NCBI RefSeq assembly: GCF_022699665.1
Contig: NZ_JALDNB010000010.1
Location: forward strand, 124,001 to 188,000
From: Chryseobacterium aahli
Lineage (GTDB): Bacteria > Bacteroidota > Bacteroidia > Flavobacteriales > Weeksellaceae
DNA: 64,000 bases
Direction of reading: 5' to 3'
Of this stretch, positions 17,701 to 26,193 are shown piece after piece. The first letter of the stretch is position 1; each line of letters starts with the position of its first letter. The notes beneath the pieces were generated by a model. The model was not told the DNA's origin. It was given only the letters and a program-made list of their open reading frames with translations, and did not search any database. Position numbers and translations under genes: made by a program.

Positions 17701-19922
17701 GAGCCTATCCTTTCGTTACAGGAATATCAACCGCTTTTGTGGCAAGAACTCTTTACTTAAACCAAACAGTAGCAGCTACCACGGGTGGTAAAATCGTAGT
17801 ACAATACAATGATGTTGCAGGAACAAATGCTGTAAGTATTGTAGACGGAGCATATACCGTAGATACGCAAGCTAAATCTAATTGGGTTGTTTCTCAATCA
17901 GGGATTACAGGAACATCTACTTATAGAATGGCAATAAACGGACAAAATATTTATACTGCTGGTAATGGAAACAGTAGAATAACTTTAGCATCAGCTCCAG
18001 CTTTGGGAACACACCAAGCAGGAACAAATTATGTAAATGCACAAAGAACAGCTGTTCCATTGGCTAATTTAGCTGATACCTATTATTTAGGTATTTCGGC
18101 TTCGGATATTCCTTTTGTATCTGTAGCAAATGGAGACTGGAATAATCCTGCAACATGGAATAAAGGTACTGTACCAACTTGTACAGATATAGTTCAAGTT
18201 GCATCAGGTACTATAGTTACTGTAAATTCTTCGGGTAATGGTTCTAAAAATGTTACTATAAATTCAGGAGGAACATTAGTAAATGTATCCGGTGATCTTA
18301 CGGTAGGTTGTACTCTTAAAAATAATTCATTAGTAAATAATGGAACATTAACAGTTTCAGGTGGTATACTAAATGTAAATGGTAATGTAAATAATGCAAA
18401 TGGATCAACATTTAATCAATCAGGTGGAGATATTATTGTAGATGGTAATGATGCAGGTGTAGTAGCTAATTCTGTTGCTTCTGGTACTAATATATTTGGT
18501 TTTGGTACTTCAGGAACAGGTGCTACATTAAATTTAACAGGCGGTAAAATTGTTATTGTAGATCCGCATGTTGCAACTTCAGCAGCAGGAGGTACTTCAA
18601 ATGGACACGCTTTCGCTTATTGGGGTAATGGTTACCGTGCAGGAGTAAATCATACAATTCAATTAGGAGACGGAGTTTCTACTGATGCAGGTGGACATAC
18701 AAGTGGTTTTCAGTATAATACTTGGCCGGGCACTGGATATTTTATTGCTGGTAATTTAGTTATTAATTTATCTACAGGTACAAATAGATTCGTTGTACCT
18801 CCTTATGCAGTAGGTGTTGAAAAAGATTTAACAGTTACTTCTGGTGAGTTAAGATTACCTGGTTCAACTAGTTCAAAAATTAATGGTAATATTGTAAATA
18901 ATGGTACACTTACTTCTACTGGTACTTTAGAATTAGCATTATGGGGAGCAGATTTAACATCTTCTACTTCTAGCGTGGCATCTACAAATGCACAAACGAT
19001 ATCTGGTACAGGTGTATTCAGAAATTTAACAGCTTCTCCTACAGCTGGTTTAACTTCTTTAACTATTAATAATTCAAATGCAGCAGGTGTTACTTTAAAT
19101 GTGCCATTATCGGTAAGTGGAACTTTGACGCTTACTGCAGGTAAAGTAAATACAACTTCTGCTAATCTGTTAACATTAGGAACAGCAACAGCTGCGGGAA
19201 CTTTATCAGGAGGATCAGCTACGGCTTATATTACAGGTCCATTTGCTAGAACTATTGCTAATGCAAATACTGCTTCAACTTATATTCACTATCCTGTTGG
19301 TAAGACTGCATATGCACCAGTTTGGTTAGCTCCGGTTACTACTTCTGTTGCTAATATGAAAGCGGAAGCATTTGATACTAACTCAGGAACGGCGTCTGCT
19401 GCTACAATCCAAAATTTATCTACAAAAAGATGGGAAGCACCTTTAGTATCTGGTACTTTCTCAACAATTAATGTAAGATTAGGAGAGAATGCAATTACGA
19501 ATGCTAATTTCCCTGTAATAGCACCAACAGCAAGTGGAGTATATGATAGTTTGTTTGGTACTACTGGAACTTATGCGGCTGGTACACCAAATACTACGCA
19601 ATCTACTACTGCATTAGCAACTGCTGATTATACAGGTTTTCTATCTTATGCAGAAATAGCTTCTGGGCTTGGTACGAGTGAAATGACATCTAATGAAAAA
19701 GGAATAAAAGTTTATCCAAACCCATTTGCTGATGTATTAAACATTTCAGATGTGAAGAATGTAAAATCAATATCAATTGTTGATCTTGCTGGTAGGGTAG
19801 TGAAAACTATTGAAAAACCAAGTTCGTCTCTTCAATTAAGAGAATTGAACTCAGGTATGTATATGGTTATTTTAAATATGAATGATGGTTCTAGACAAAC
19901 AATCAAGGCGATTAAAAAGTAA
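14763..19922 (+). CDS. Large T9SS type A surface protein with three ~540-aa repeats
   Basis: A 1719-aa secreted protein. A Sec signal peptide (MKKTYLWLLLICSFATMKA, cleaved before Q20) is followed by three tandem modules of about 540 residues, starting near 22, 573 and 1113; the second and third open with a W...TW motif plus V-x-C. Each module is rich in G, S, T and N with short beta repeats such as INSGGTL and VNNGTL, as in beta-helical or beta-prism adhesins. Near the end of each lie conserved QRTAVP and DTYYLG blocks. The last ~70 residues are a T9SS type A sorting domain (VYPNPFADVLNIS, ending IKAIKK), so it is exported by T9SS and attached to the surface. Adhesion or biofilm function is inferred. 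Confidence 0.88.
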   Translation: MKKTYLWLLLICSFATMKAQTTYYSKASATDFTAVGSWGTATDGTGTSPTSISNADNFVIQNASVMTLPGNASVRQLTINSGSLTIAANTLTVSKAGAFDSTLNVAGGTLTVSGGNLDVNGNVVIVSGATFNQSNGTITVDGNNGGSATGSVVSGTTLFEVKSVLGTVNGGTLTIVDPPATGTGKSFGFNFTAGNVQWVGHTLRFGNGTSTDASANANGFEFDTYIGSGGTQSLTGNVIVDGGNAANRWTTSSSASANGTFVGGNLTINAGSELRNISAGGTLSVAGNITNNGTFTAITTLSLSSRNATGGAIAAPNAQTISGSGVFRNLTASPTANFTSVLINNSSVGGVTFADANSLLSGANTSTVSGTLTFTNGVVNTGVNTFVLGVSGTTLGTLSHTAGGFSSGSTFSRWYGTTGSGTTIAAATVPTSGAGTYPFVTGNAGSYNANHFHRATAALTTAGQMAVKFNAAIGTSAITPVTEGSLTYDRQTNANWVVTTSAGYASSATHTFAIQGQGTYTVPTIANITLLNNGALVGIAQAGTNQPMGQRTAVPSTNIAATYTLGSILSENPIESAQSGPWESTSTWIGGVVPSCANATILSGHTVTVSSSTTATSNNVVINSGGTLAVTGGSITVGCTNNNNTVINNGTINVSGGSVIVNGNINNVSGSTFAQSGGDIKIDGNNAGATATSVASGTNIVNIATGNVTLTGGAMTVVDPHAASSTTSYAFSYSGGTAIDNTIGWTLKFGDGSSTDAGGTTATASAVGGFIWNNAGSKIYFDNVIIDGASGTNRYVSNSSTIGINTLTINANGEFRMPTSGISIAGNFTNNGTFTHTASTLSFQNFKNNGTASASTTPQSISGTGVFRNNIVTASSTANFNSILINNSSSTGVTFADANSLLSGTNTGTASGTLTLTTGFVNTGANTFILGISAASTGTLSYAAGGFSTGSSFARWWGTATGGATITASSTTSTSSTTSGAYPFVTGISTAFVARTLYLNQTVAATTGGKIVVQYNDVAGTNAVSIVDGAYTVDTQAKSNWVVSQSGITGTSTYRMAINGQNIYTAGNGNSRITLASAPALGTHQAGTNYVNAQRTAVPLANLADTYYLGISASDIPFVSVANGDWNNPATWNKGTVPTCTDIVQVASGTIVTVNSSGNGSKNVTINSGGTLVNVSGDLTVGCTLKNNSLVNNGTLTVSGGILNVNGNVNNANGSTFNQSGGDIIVDGNDAGVVANSVASGTNIFGFGTSGTGATLNLTGGKIVIVDPHVATSAAGGTSNGHAFAYWGNGYRAGVNHTIQLGDGVSTDAGGHTSGFQYNTWPGTGYFIAGNLVINLSTGTNRFVVPPYAVGVEKDLTVTSGELRLPGSTSSKINGNIVNNGTLTSTGTLELALWGADLTSSTSSVASTNAQTISGTGVFRNLTASPTAGLTSLTINNSNAAGVTLNVPLSVSGTLTLTAGKVNTTSANLLTLGTATAAGTLSGGSATAYITGPFARTIANANTASTYIHYPVGKTAYAPVWLAPVTTSVANMKAEAFDTNSGTASAATIQNLSTKRWEAPLVSGTFSTINVRLGENAITNANFPVIAPTASGVYDSLFGTTGTYAAGTPNTTQSTTALATADYTGFLSYAEIASGLGTSEMTSNEKGIKVYPNPFADVLNISDVKNVKSISIVDLAGRVVKTIEKPSSSLQLRELNSGMYMVILNMNDGSRQTIKAIKK

Positions 19923-19945
19923 TCAATTTTAAACTTTAAATTATG

Positions 19946-19977
19946 ATAGCGGCCAATTTTGGTCGCTATTTTTTTAT
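19946..19977 (+). terminator. Terminator
   Basis: ATAGCGGCC / GGTCGCTAT (one mismatch) around an AATTTT loop, then seven T. It ends the 1719-aa gene. The remaining bases to 20220 are very AT-rich without a clear promoter match. Confidence 0.8.
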
Positions 19978-20220
19978 TAAAATACTTGTAAATTAAAATG
20001 ATTTATAAGTATGAATAATAGATTATTAATGCGATTATTTTACTGTTTTGATTTTAAATGATTATTATTTGACATTTTATTTTCGTTATGAATTCTAAAT
20101 TTAATGTAAATATTATTCTATATGTATGTTTTGTGTTATTTAAATGTTGTTTAAATGATATTTTATATTTTATTTTAATGAAATATTTGTAAATTAGTGT
20201 AAATTTTAAAACAAAACAAA

Positions 20221-21714
20221 ATGAAAAAAACATTATTTTTTCTCTTAATTCCTTTTTTGGGATTTTCACAGTGGACAGAGAATTTTGATTCTGGCACAAC
20301 AATGCCTGCGGGATGGGCAGTTATCAACGATGGCGGGGCTAATGAATGGCTTTTTGATATTCCTGATTCTGGTTCTGCGCAATCGGGTGACAATGTTGCT
20401 ACGCTTACATACAATGCAACTGCGCATGACGATTATTTAATTACGAAAGCTATTGTTGTAACTGCTGGAGTAAGTGATAGAATTTCGTTTTATGTAAAAT
20501 CAAGAACTTCATCTTTTCTTGAGGATTATGAAGTTTTGCTTTCAACTACTAATCAGACAAAACCTGCATTTACAACTGTTCTTCAGGCTACTCAAAAAGC
20601 ACCTGATACTTGGACTCAAAAAACATTTAGCTTATCTTCTTACGTTGGGCAAACAGTTTATGTTGCTATACATGCGACCGATACAGATCAGTTTGAGATT
20701 TATGCTGATACTTTTAAAGTAGATGCATTGCCAGCTTCTCCGCCAGTATGTACAACTTTTACTTCTCCCGCAAATGGAGCGATAGGTGTAGATGTAAATG
20801 GAATTCTTAACTGGAATTCGATAGTTTCGGCTACAGGATATAAACTTAAGGTGGGGACAACAAGCGGAGGAAGTGATGTAGTAAATAATATAGATGTAGG
20901 TGATGTCGCTACCTATAATATTACTGGAAACCTAACTCCAAATACCGTATATTATGCATCTGTTACTCCTTATAACATTGTAGGGAATGCAATTGGATGT
21001 TCAGAGATATCATTTACGACAATGGCTTCACCTGCAAATGATGATTGTTCAAGTGCGGTTATGTTAACTTTAGGTGCAAATTTTGCTCAAAATGCAATTT
21101 CAGGATCAACATCTGCTTCTACCAATACCCCTGCATTAACAGCATCTTGTTTATTTACGCCTTCAAATGTTGGAGGTAATGTATGGTATAAAGTGGTGGT
21201 TCCTGCCTCTGGTAGTCTAACTATTGAGACGGCTGGTGTTGCAGGTTCTGCATTAACTGACACGGTACTTTCGGTATTTTCAGACTGTACTGGTGCAACT
21301 TCTCTTGGGTGTGATGATGATGCGGGTACTGGCGCTTTCTCTAAGTTAGAATTAACGGCTCAAACACCAGGTACAACATTGTATGTAAGTGTTTGGAAAT
21401 TTGGCACTAGTGATGGTGGTGATGGTGCTTTCAGTATTTCGGCTTATGATGCTTCGGTATTGGGAACAAATGATGTTTCGGGTGTAAAAAATACTCTTAA
21501 AGCATATCCCAACCCATTTGCTGATGTTTTAAACATTTCAGATGTGAAGAATGTAAAGTCAATTTCAGTTATTGATATTGCGGGTAGGGTAGTGAAAACT
21601 CTAGACAAACCAAGCTCAGCTCTTCAATTAGGGGAATTGAAATCTGGTTTGTATGTGATTGTTTTGAATATGAATGATGGTTCTCAACAAACAATCAAAG
21701 CAATTAAAAAATAA
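20221..21714 (+). CDS. T9SS type A secreted protein with cleaved-adhesin-like domain and FN3 domain
   Basis: A 497-aa secreted protein. Signal peptide MKKTLFFLLIPFLGFS, then a jelly-roll domain (about 18-165) opening WTENFDSGTTMPAGW, typical of cleaved-adhesin / choice-of-anchor J modules. An FN3-like domain follows (about 170-265), then a beta-sandwich opening ANDDCSSA (about 270-415), a Bacteroidota PPC-like module. The last ~70 residues are a type A sorting domain nearly identical in DNA and protein to that of the preceding gene. It is probably a surface adhesin or carbohydrate/protein-binding protein; no protease or hydrolase motif is present. Confidence 0.87.
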   Translation: MKKTLFFLLIPFLGFSQWTENFDSGTTMPAGWAVINDGGANEWLFDIPDSGSAQSGDNVATLTYNATAHDDYLITKAIVVTAGVSDRISFYVKSRTSSFLEDYEVLLSTTNQTKPAFTTVLQATQKAPDTWTQKTFSLSSYVGQTVYVAIHATDTDQFEIYADTFKVDALPASPPVCTTFTSPANGAIGVDVNGILNWNSIVSATGYKLKVGTTSGGSDVVNNIDVGDVATYNITGNLTPNTVYYASVTPYNIVGNAIGCSEISFTTMASPANDDCSSAVMLTLGANFAQNAISGSTSASTNTPALTASCLFTPSNVGGNVWYKVVVPASGSLTIETAGVAGSALTDTVLSVFSDCTGATSLGCDDDAGTGAFSKLELTAQTPGTTLYVSVWKFGTSDGGDGAFSISAYDASVLGTNDVSGVKNTLKAYPNPFADVLNISDVKNVKSISVIDIAGRVVKTLDKPSSALQLGELKSGLYVIVLNMNDGSQQTIKAIKK

Positions 21715-21737
21715 ATTTATTTTAATTTGTTAATATT

Positions 21738-21768
21738 AATAGCGGTCATTGAGATCGCTATTTTTTTT
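21738..21768 (+). terminator. Terminator
   Basis: AATAGCGGTC / GATCGCTATT around ATTGA, followed by eight T. It resembles the terminator of the previous surface-protein gene in sequence, in keeping with duplication of the 3' end. Confidence 0.82.
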
Positions 21769-21961
21769 GTAAAATGTTTTTGAGAATTAATTGAAATAAT
21801 TGCTTATTTTATATTAATGATGTGTGTCAAAAAAAATATGAAATTTAAATTTAAATTTAAGTTGAATGTTTTGTAGATGTAATGTTTTATTATTGAAAAT
21901 TTAAAGTCATAATCAGTAAATTGTTATAAATTTACGGTTAATATTTTAAATTTATTAATTT

Positions 21962-23938
21962 GTGAAAAAACTTCTATTTTTTAGCCTTTTCTTTTTAAAT
22001 ATGTTTCTAAATGCTCAGATTACTTTGGGTGCAGGAAGTACAACTGTAGGATCTGCTCCGGTAAGTACACTATTTGGATATTCTTATACGCAGCAAATAT
22101 TTACTAAGAATGAGATTAATGCCAATGCTTTAGGTAATATTACAGGGTTGAAATTTTATTTGAATCCCAATTCAACTATTGCAAACTCTTCAAGTTGGGT
22201 AGTATATTTGGGAACAACTGCAAAAACAAATTTTACTTCTTCGGTAGATTGGATTCCTGTGTCACAATTGAATCAGGTTTTTTCCGGAACTGTTACCAAC
22301 GTAAATGGAGTAGTTACAATTACTTTTCCGGTGCCTTTCTTTTATAACAACACTGGGAATCTGGTTGTAGCTGTGAAAGAAAATACTCCCAATTATGATA
22401 TTAATGGTTTTGATGATGCATTTTATGGATATTATTCAAATGTAAACTCTGTTCTTTTTTACTCTGATGATAATGTCAATCCAAATCCGTCATTTCCACC
22501 GGCCGGATCTCTAACCGATCAAAAATCAGTAATCACTTTTACGGGGTTGGCTGCAAGCCCAACGATTGCATGCCCGGATGTTGCTTATCCTCTCAATAAT
22601 GCAGTATACATACCTTTGTTGCCAACAGTTGAATGGAATGCAGTTCCAGGGGCAATAAGTTATAAAGTATCAGTTGGAACAGCGATGGGTACTTCCGATG
22701 TAGTCAATCAGCAGTCTGTAAGTGCAACAAGCTTTACAGTTCCTCAGACTTTATCTGCAAACACAGTATATTATTTAAAAGTAACTGCTGTGAATGTTGC
22801 AGGAGAATCACAAGGATGCTCTACAAATATGTTCAGAACAACTCCTGGGCAACCTGCAAACGATGAATGTTCAAATGCAACTACTTTAACTGTTAATCCA
22901 AATGCCAGCTGCGCTTCTTTTAATCAAGGGTATACATTGGGTGCGACTGATTCTGGTGTAACAGTAGGCTCATGTTTTGGCAATCCGGATGATGATGTTT
23001 GGTTTAAATTTGTCGCAACTGCAACCACGCACAAAATTTCATTAAATAATATTACGTCAATTGGAACAGATTTTAGTGATGATATAGATTTTCAAGTTTT
23101 CAGCGGAGCTTGTGGGAATTTAACGAGTGTTTTGTGTTCAGAACCTGCATCTTCTTTGGTAACAGGGTTGACTGTTGGCTCTACTTATTATGTGAGAGTT
23201 TTCAGTGCTGCAGGTGCAGGAAGTAATAATAGTTTCGACATATGTGTGGGAACAGTTCCGCCGGCGCCTGTTAATGATGCTTGTTCTGGGGCATTGGTTG
23301 CTACATTATTTCCGTATTCTTACACACAATCTGATGCTTTAGGAGCAACGAATAACTCTGGTTTTTTAAATGCTTGTAGTAATGGAATAATTGATGGAAT
23401 GAATGACGGAACTTGGTTTACATTTGTAGGAAATGGGAGTAACGTCGATATCATTGTTACGATGCCTGCAGGAAGTTATTTTGATCCTCAAATCGGAGTT
23501 TTCACAGGAAGCTGTACTGCTTTAAATTGTTTTGATACGATAGATGATGCCGGTGATGGAGAGATAGAGATCTTGTCTATAGCGAGTGTTTCCGGAACAA
23601 CATATTATGTAAATGTAGGACATTATAATGATGTTAGTGATGAAGCAGAAGATGCATTTACTATCAGTATGGTAAGCGGAGTTTTATCAGCTACAGACGT
23701 TGATGAGGTAAAAACTAAAGTGAAAGTTTATCCAAATCCTTTTACAGACAGTATCCATATTTCAGATTTCAAAAATATCAAATCCGTTTCAGTAATTGAT
23801 TTGTTGGGTCGTCATTTAAAAACAATTGAAAATCCGGCTTCATTTATTCATTTAGATCAATTAAAATCAGGAATGTATATTTTAAGTTTACTGATGAAAG
23901 ATGGTTCTAAACAATCATTGAAAATAATTAAAAAGTAA
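21962..23938 (+). CDS. T9SS type A secreted multidomain protein
   Basis: A 658-aa secreted protein. The signal peptide (KKLLFFSLFFLNMFLNAQ) begins at a GTG start; no better ATG precedes it. Residues about 20-200 form a beta domain, followed by an FN3-like segment (about 205-300), two PPC-like modules opening ANDECSNA and VNDACSGA (about 300-425 and 430-565), and a type A sorting domain (VYPNPFTDSIHIS, ending LKIIKK). It shares its architecture with the gene before it, but its sorting domain has diverged, unlike the other two. It is probably surface-attached after T9SS export, and no enzymatic motif is visible. Confidence 0.85.
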   Translation: MKKLLFFSLFFLNMFLNAQITLGAGSTTVGSAPVSTLFGYSYTQQIFTKNEINANALGNITGLKFYLNPNSTIANSSSWVVYLGTTAKTNFTSSVDWIPVSQLNQVFSGTVTNVNGVVTITFPVPFFYNNTGNLVVAVKENTPNYDINGFDDAFYGYYSNVNSVLFYSDDNVNPNPSFPPAGSLTDQKSVITFTGLAASPTIACPDVAYPLNNAVYIPLLPTVEWNAVPGAISYKVSVGTAMGTSDVVNQQSVSATSFTVPQTLSANTVYYLKVTAVNVAGESQGCSTNMFRTTPGQPANDECSNATTLTVNPNASCASFNQGYTLGATDSGVTVGSCFGNPDDDVWFKFVATATTHKISLNNITSIGTDFSDDIDFQVFSGACGNLTSVLCSEPASSLVTGLTVGSTYYVRVFSAAGAGSNNSFDICVGTVPPAPVNDACSGALVATLFPYSYTQSDALGATNNSGFLNACSNGIIDGMNDGTWFTFVGNGSNVDIIVTMPAGSYFDPQIGVFTGSCTALNCFDTIDDAGDGEIEILSIASVSGTTYYVNVGHYNDVSDEAEDAFTISMVSGVLSATDVDEVKTKVKVYPNPFTDSIHISDFKNIKSVSVIDLLGRHLKTIENPASFIHLDQLKSGMYILSLLMKDGSKQSLKIIKK

Positions 23939-23951
23939 AATTAAATAGCAA

Positions 23952-23988
23952 TAAAAAAGGTGGCAATCAATTGACTGTCACCTTTTTT
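23952..23988. terminator. Terminator between convergent genes
   Basis: AAAAAAGGTG / CACCTTTTTT arms with an internal loop and A/T runs on both sides. It lies between the + strand surface gene and the - strand 53-aa gene. Confidence 0.75.
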
Positions 23989-24004
23989 ATGTTTAAAAAA
24001 AAGT

Positions 24005-24166
24005 TTATTCGTTTGGTGAAACTGGTTTTATTTCTCCTGTATTCATAAGATCAAATACAGTCGGGAAAAACATCACGAGTATAAAGTAGATGATAATCAT
24101 CAAGATAATTAAAGCAAATAAGATAATCACTAAACTGTTGGGTCTGTTTTTCTTTTGTGGTTCCAT
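24005..24166 (-). CDS. 53-aa single-pass membrane protein
   Basis: A short gene easily missed by length cut-offs. It runs from ATG (complement of 24164-24166) to TAA (complement of 24005-24007). The product starts MEPQKKNRPNS, a basic polar N-terminus, then has one strong hydrophobic helix (about residues 12-35, rich in I, L, F) and a short polar tail ending SPNE. The positive-inside rule puts the N-terminus in the cytoplasm. It sits 35 bases after the stop of the K+ channel gene on the same strand and may be co-transcribed with it. I do not recognise the family; a channel-associated role is only a suggestion. Confidence 0.6.
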   Translation of the reverse strand: MEPQKKNRPNSLVIILFALIILMIIIYFILVMFFPTVFDLMNTGEIKPVSPNE

Positions 24167-24201
24167 GATTTTTTGGGTATTAGATTAATAGATATTAAAC
24201 T

Positions 24202-25029
24202 CTATGCTAATTTCTTGCCACACTGTTTGCAATACCTTGCATCATCGTCAATATCTTCGTTTCCGCAACATTCGCAGATTAATTCAAGGTTTTGTCTTTT
24301 GTTTCTCATCTCGGCTGTTACAATTCCCGTAGGAACCGCAATGATGGAATAACCTGCCAACATCAATATCACTGCAAAGAATTTCCCCGTCGGCGTGATA
24401 GGAGAAACATCACCATAACCAACCGTCGTCACCGTAACCACTGCCCAATAGATTGATTGAGGAATTGTCTCGAAGCCTTGTCTACCGCCTTCAACCATAA
24501 ACATCAACGAACCGACGATTACCGAAAATATAATTAAAAATAAAAGAAAAATATAAATTTTTCTCGAACTGTTTTTCAAAGCTCTCACAATGACAAAACC
24601 ATCATTCATAAAATCCAGAAGATTAAATACCCTGAAAACTCTAAGCATTCTCAGCATTCTGAAAATCAGAAAATATTTTGTCACAGGAAAGAGGAAGCTC
24701 AAATAAAAAGGTACGAGAGATAGAAAATCAATAATTCCGAAAAAACTGAATATGTAATGCTTTTTATTTTTTAAGACAGCAATTCTCGTAAAATATTCTG
24801 CAGAAAAAAACACAGAAATCACCCATTCTGAAATGATAAAATAGATGTGAAATTTTTTATCCAGTTTCGGCACACTTTCCATCATAATGATAAAGGTGCT
24901 TACCAAAATAAGACAAAGCAGAACAATGTCAAACAATTTTCCGAGCTTAGTGTCAGCGCGGTAAATAATTCGGTACAAGAATCTTTTCCAGAGCTTATCC
25001 CCGGGAACAAGATTATGTTCTCTTTCCAT
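24202..25029 (-). CDS. Voltage-gated-type K+ channel with C-terminal zinc ribbon
   Basis: A 275-aa six-helix channel. S4 is recognisable as RxxRxxRxxR-type FRMLRMLRVFRVF (123-135); the selectivity filter is TVTTVGYGD (199-207) between S5 and S6. After S6, the cytoplasmic tail ends in a small zinc ribbon: C252-x-x-C255 and C267-x-x-C270. The start at 25029 (MEREHNLVPG) is favoured because a good promoter lies just upstream; an in-frame ATG at 25134 would overlap the divergent nif3-like gene and lie upstream of that promoter. Role: K+ flux and membrane potential. The zinc ribbon may sense metal or redox state, or help assembly. Confidence 0.9.
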   Translation of the reverse strand: MEREHNLVPGDKLWKRFLYRIIYRADTKLGKLFDIVLLCLILVSTFIIMMESVPKLDKKFHIYFIISEWVISVFFSAEYFTRIAVLKNKKHYIFSFFGIIDFLSLVPFYLSFLFPVTKYFLIFRMLRMLRVFRVFNLLDFMNDGFVIVRALKNSSRKIYIFLLFLIIFSVIVGSLMFMVEGGRQGFETIPQSIYWAVVTVTTVGYGDVSPITPTGKFFAVILMLAGYSIIAVPTGIVTAEMRNKRQNLELICECCGNEDIDDDARYCKQCGKKLA

Positions 25030-25076
25030 GATCAGAGTTTTTTTTAAATTTAGCAAATTATCCCTATTTTCGTAAA

Positions 25077-25106
25077 CAAACTTACAGAATAAAATGACAA
25101 TACAAA
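25077..25106 (-). promoter_or_regulatory. Promoter of the K+ channel gene
   Basis: On the minus strand: TTTG (25103-25106), an 18-base spacer, TAAGTTTG (25077-25084). Both boxes match the Flavobacteriia consensus and the spacing is ideal. It overlaps the first codons of the divergent nif3-like gene. Confidence 0.55.
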
Positions 25107-26191
25107 AAGTAATTGCAGAGATAGAAAAACACATTGCGATGCCACAGGCTGAAGACTTTGATAACGTGGGGCTTCTCTGTGGATTGCCGGAGAGAAATGT
25201 CTCTGGGATTTTAGTGTGTCACGATGCTTTAGAAAATGTTGTGGATGAAGCAATTCACAAGAACTGTAATTTGATTGTTTGCTTTCATCCTATTATTTTT
25301 TCAGGTTTAAAATCTTTGACCGGAAAAAATTATGTCGAAAGAGCAGTTTTAAAAGCAATCGAAAATAAAGTTGCTATTTATGCGATTCATACCGCTTTCG
25401 ACAATGATTTTTATGGAGTAAATGCAGAAATTTGTAATCTTTTGGGATTAAAAAACTTAAAAATTCTTCAGCCTAAAAAAAATAATTTAAAACAGTTAAA
25501 TGTTTACGTTCCGAAAGACTATTCTGAATCGGTAAAAGAAGCGCTTTTCTCTGCCGGAGCCGGAAATATCGGATTTTATGACGAGTGCAGTTTTAAGACA
25601 GAAGGAAAAGGAACGTTCAGACCTATTGATGGTTCAAATCCGTTTTCCGGGCAGCAAGATGTACGTGAAAATGCGGAAGAAGATATGATTTCCGTAATTT
25701 TTGAATCTTTTAAACAAAATCAAATTGTAGCTGCAATGAAATCTGCGCATCCTTACGAAGAAGTCGCTCATCAGATTTATCAGCTTGAAAATGAAAATCA
25801 GTATTCAGGTTTGGGAATGTACGGTGAATTTGAAATTGAAATGGATGAGAAAGATTTTCTGAGTTTAGTGAAAGATAAATTTAATTTAAATATCATCAAA
25901 CATTCTGATTTTAATCAAAAGAAAATCAAAAGAGTAGGAGTTTTAGGAGGTTCGGGAGCAAGCGGGATAACGTCTGCACTTTCAAAAAAATGTGATGCCT
26001 ATCTTACAGGAGATCTCAAATACCACGATTATTTTCTGGCAGAATCTAAAATGTTGATTTGCGATATTGGACATTATGAATCTGAGCAATTGGTAAGTCA
26101 GCAATTATTTGAAATTTTATCACAAAAATTTAGTACATTTGCAATCTTAAAATCTAGTGAAAAAACAAACCCAGTAAATTATTTCCTATAG
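25094..26191 (+). CDS. Nif3-like dinuclear metal centre protein
   Basis: A 365-aa protein of the Nif3/YqfO family (GTP cyclohydrolase 1 type 2 homologs). The N-terminal half carries FDNVGLLCG and the metal-binding HDALENVVDEAI and CFHPIIFSGLKSL. A PII/CutA-like insert (about 135-240, ending HPYEEVAHQIYQLEN) is the longer YqfO form. The C-terminal half completes the metal site with GDLKYHDYF and DIGHYESEQ. The protein assembles as a hexameric toroid; its reaction is unsettled. The stop is 2 bases before the next ATG, the conserved nif3 plus coiled-coil gene pair of this phylum. Confidence 0.9.
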   Translation: MTIQKVIAEIEKHIAMPQAEDFDNVGLLCGLPERNVSGILVCHDALENVVDEAIHKNCNLIVCFHPIIFSGLKSLTGKNYVERAVLKAIENKVAIYAIHTAFDNDFYGVNAEICNLLGLKNLKILQPKKNNLKQLNVYVPKDYSESVKEALFSAGAGNIGFYDECSFKTEGKGTFRPIDGSNPFSGQQDVRENAEEDMISVIFESFKQNQIVAAMKSAHPYEEVAHQIYQLENENQYSGLGMYGEFEIEMDEKDFLSLVKDKFNLNIIKHSDFNQKKIKRVGVLGGSGASGITSALSKKCDAYLTGDLKYHDYFLAESKMLICDIGHYESEQLVSQQLFEILSQKFSTFAILKSSEKTNPVNYFL

Positions 26192-26193
26192 AT

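Noticed and set aside
25030..25134. Longer N-terminus for the K+ channel starting at 25134
   Set aside because: It would overlap the divergent nif3-like gene and include the promoter at 25077-25106; the added residues are not channel-like.
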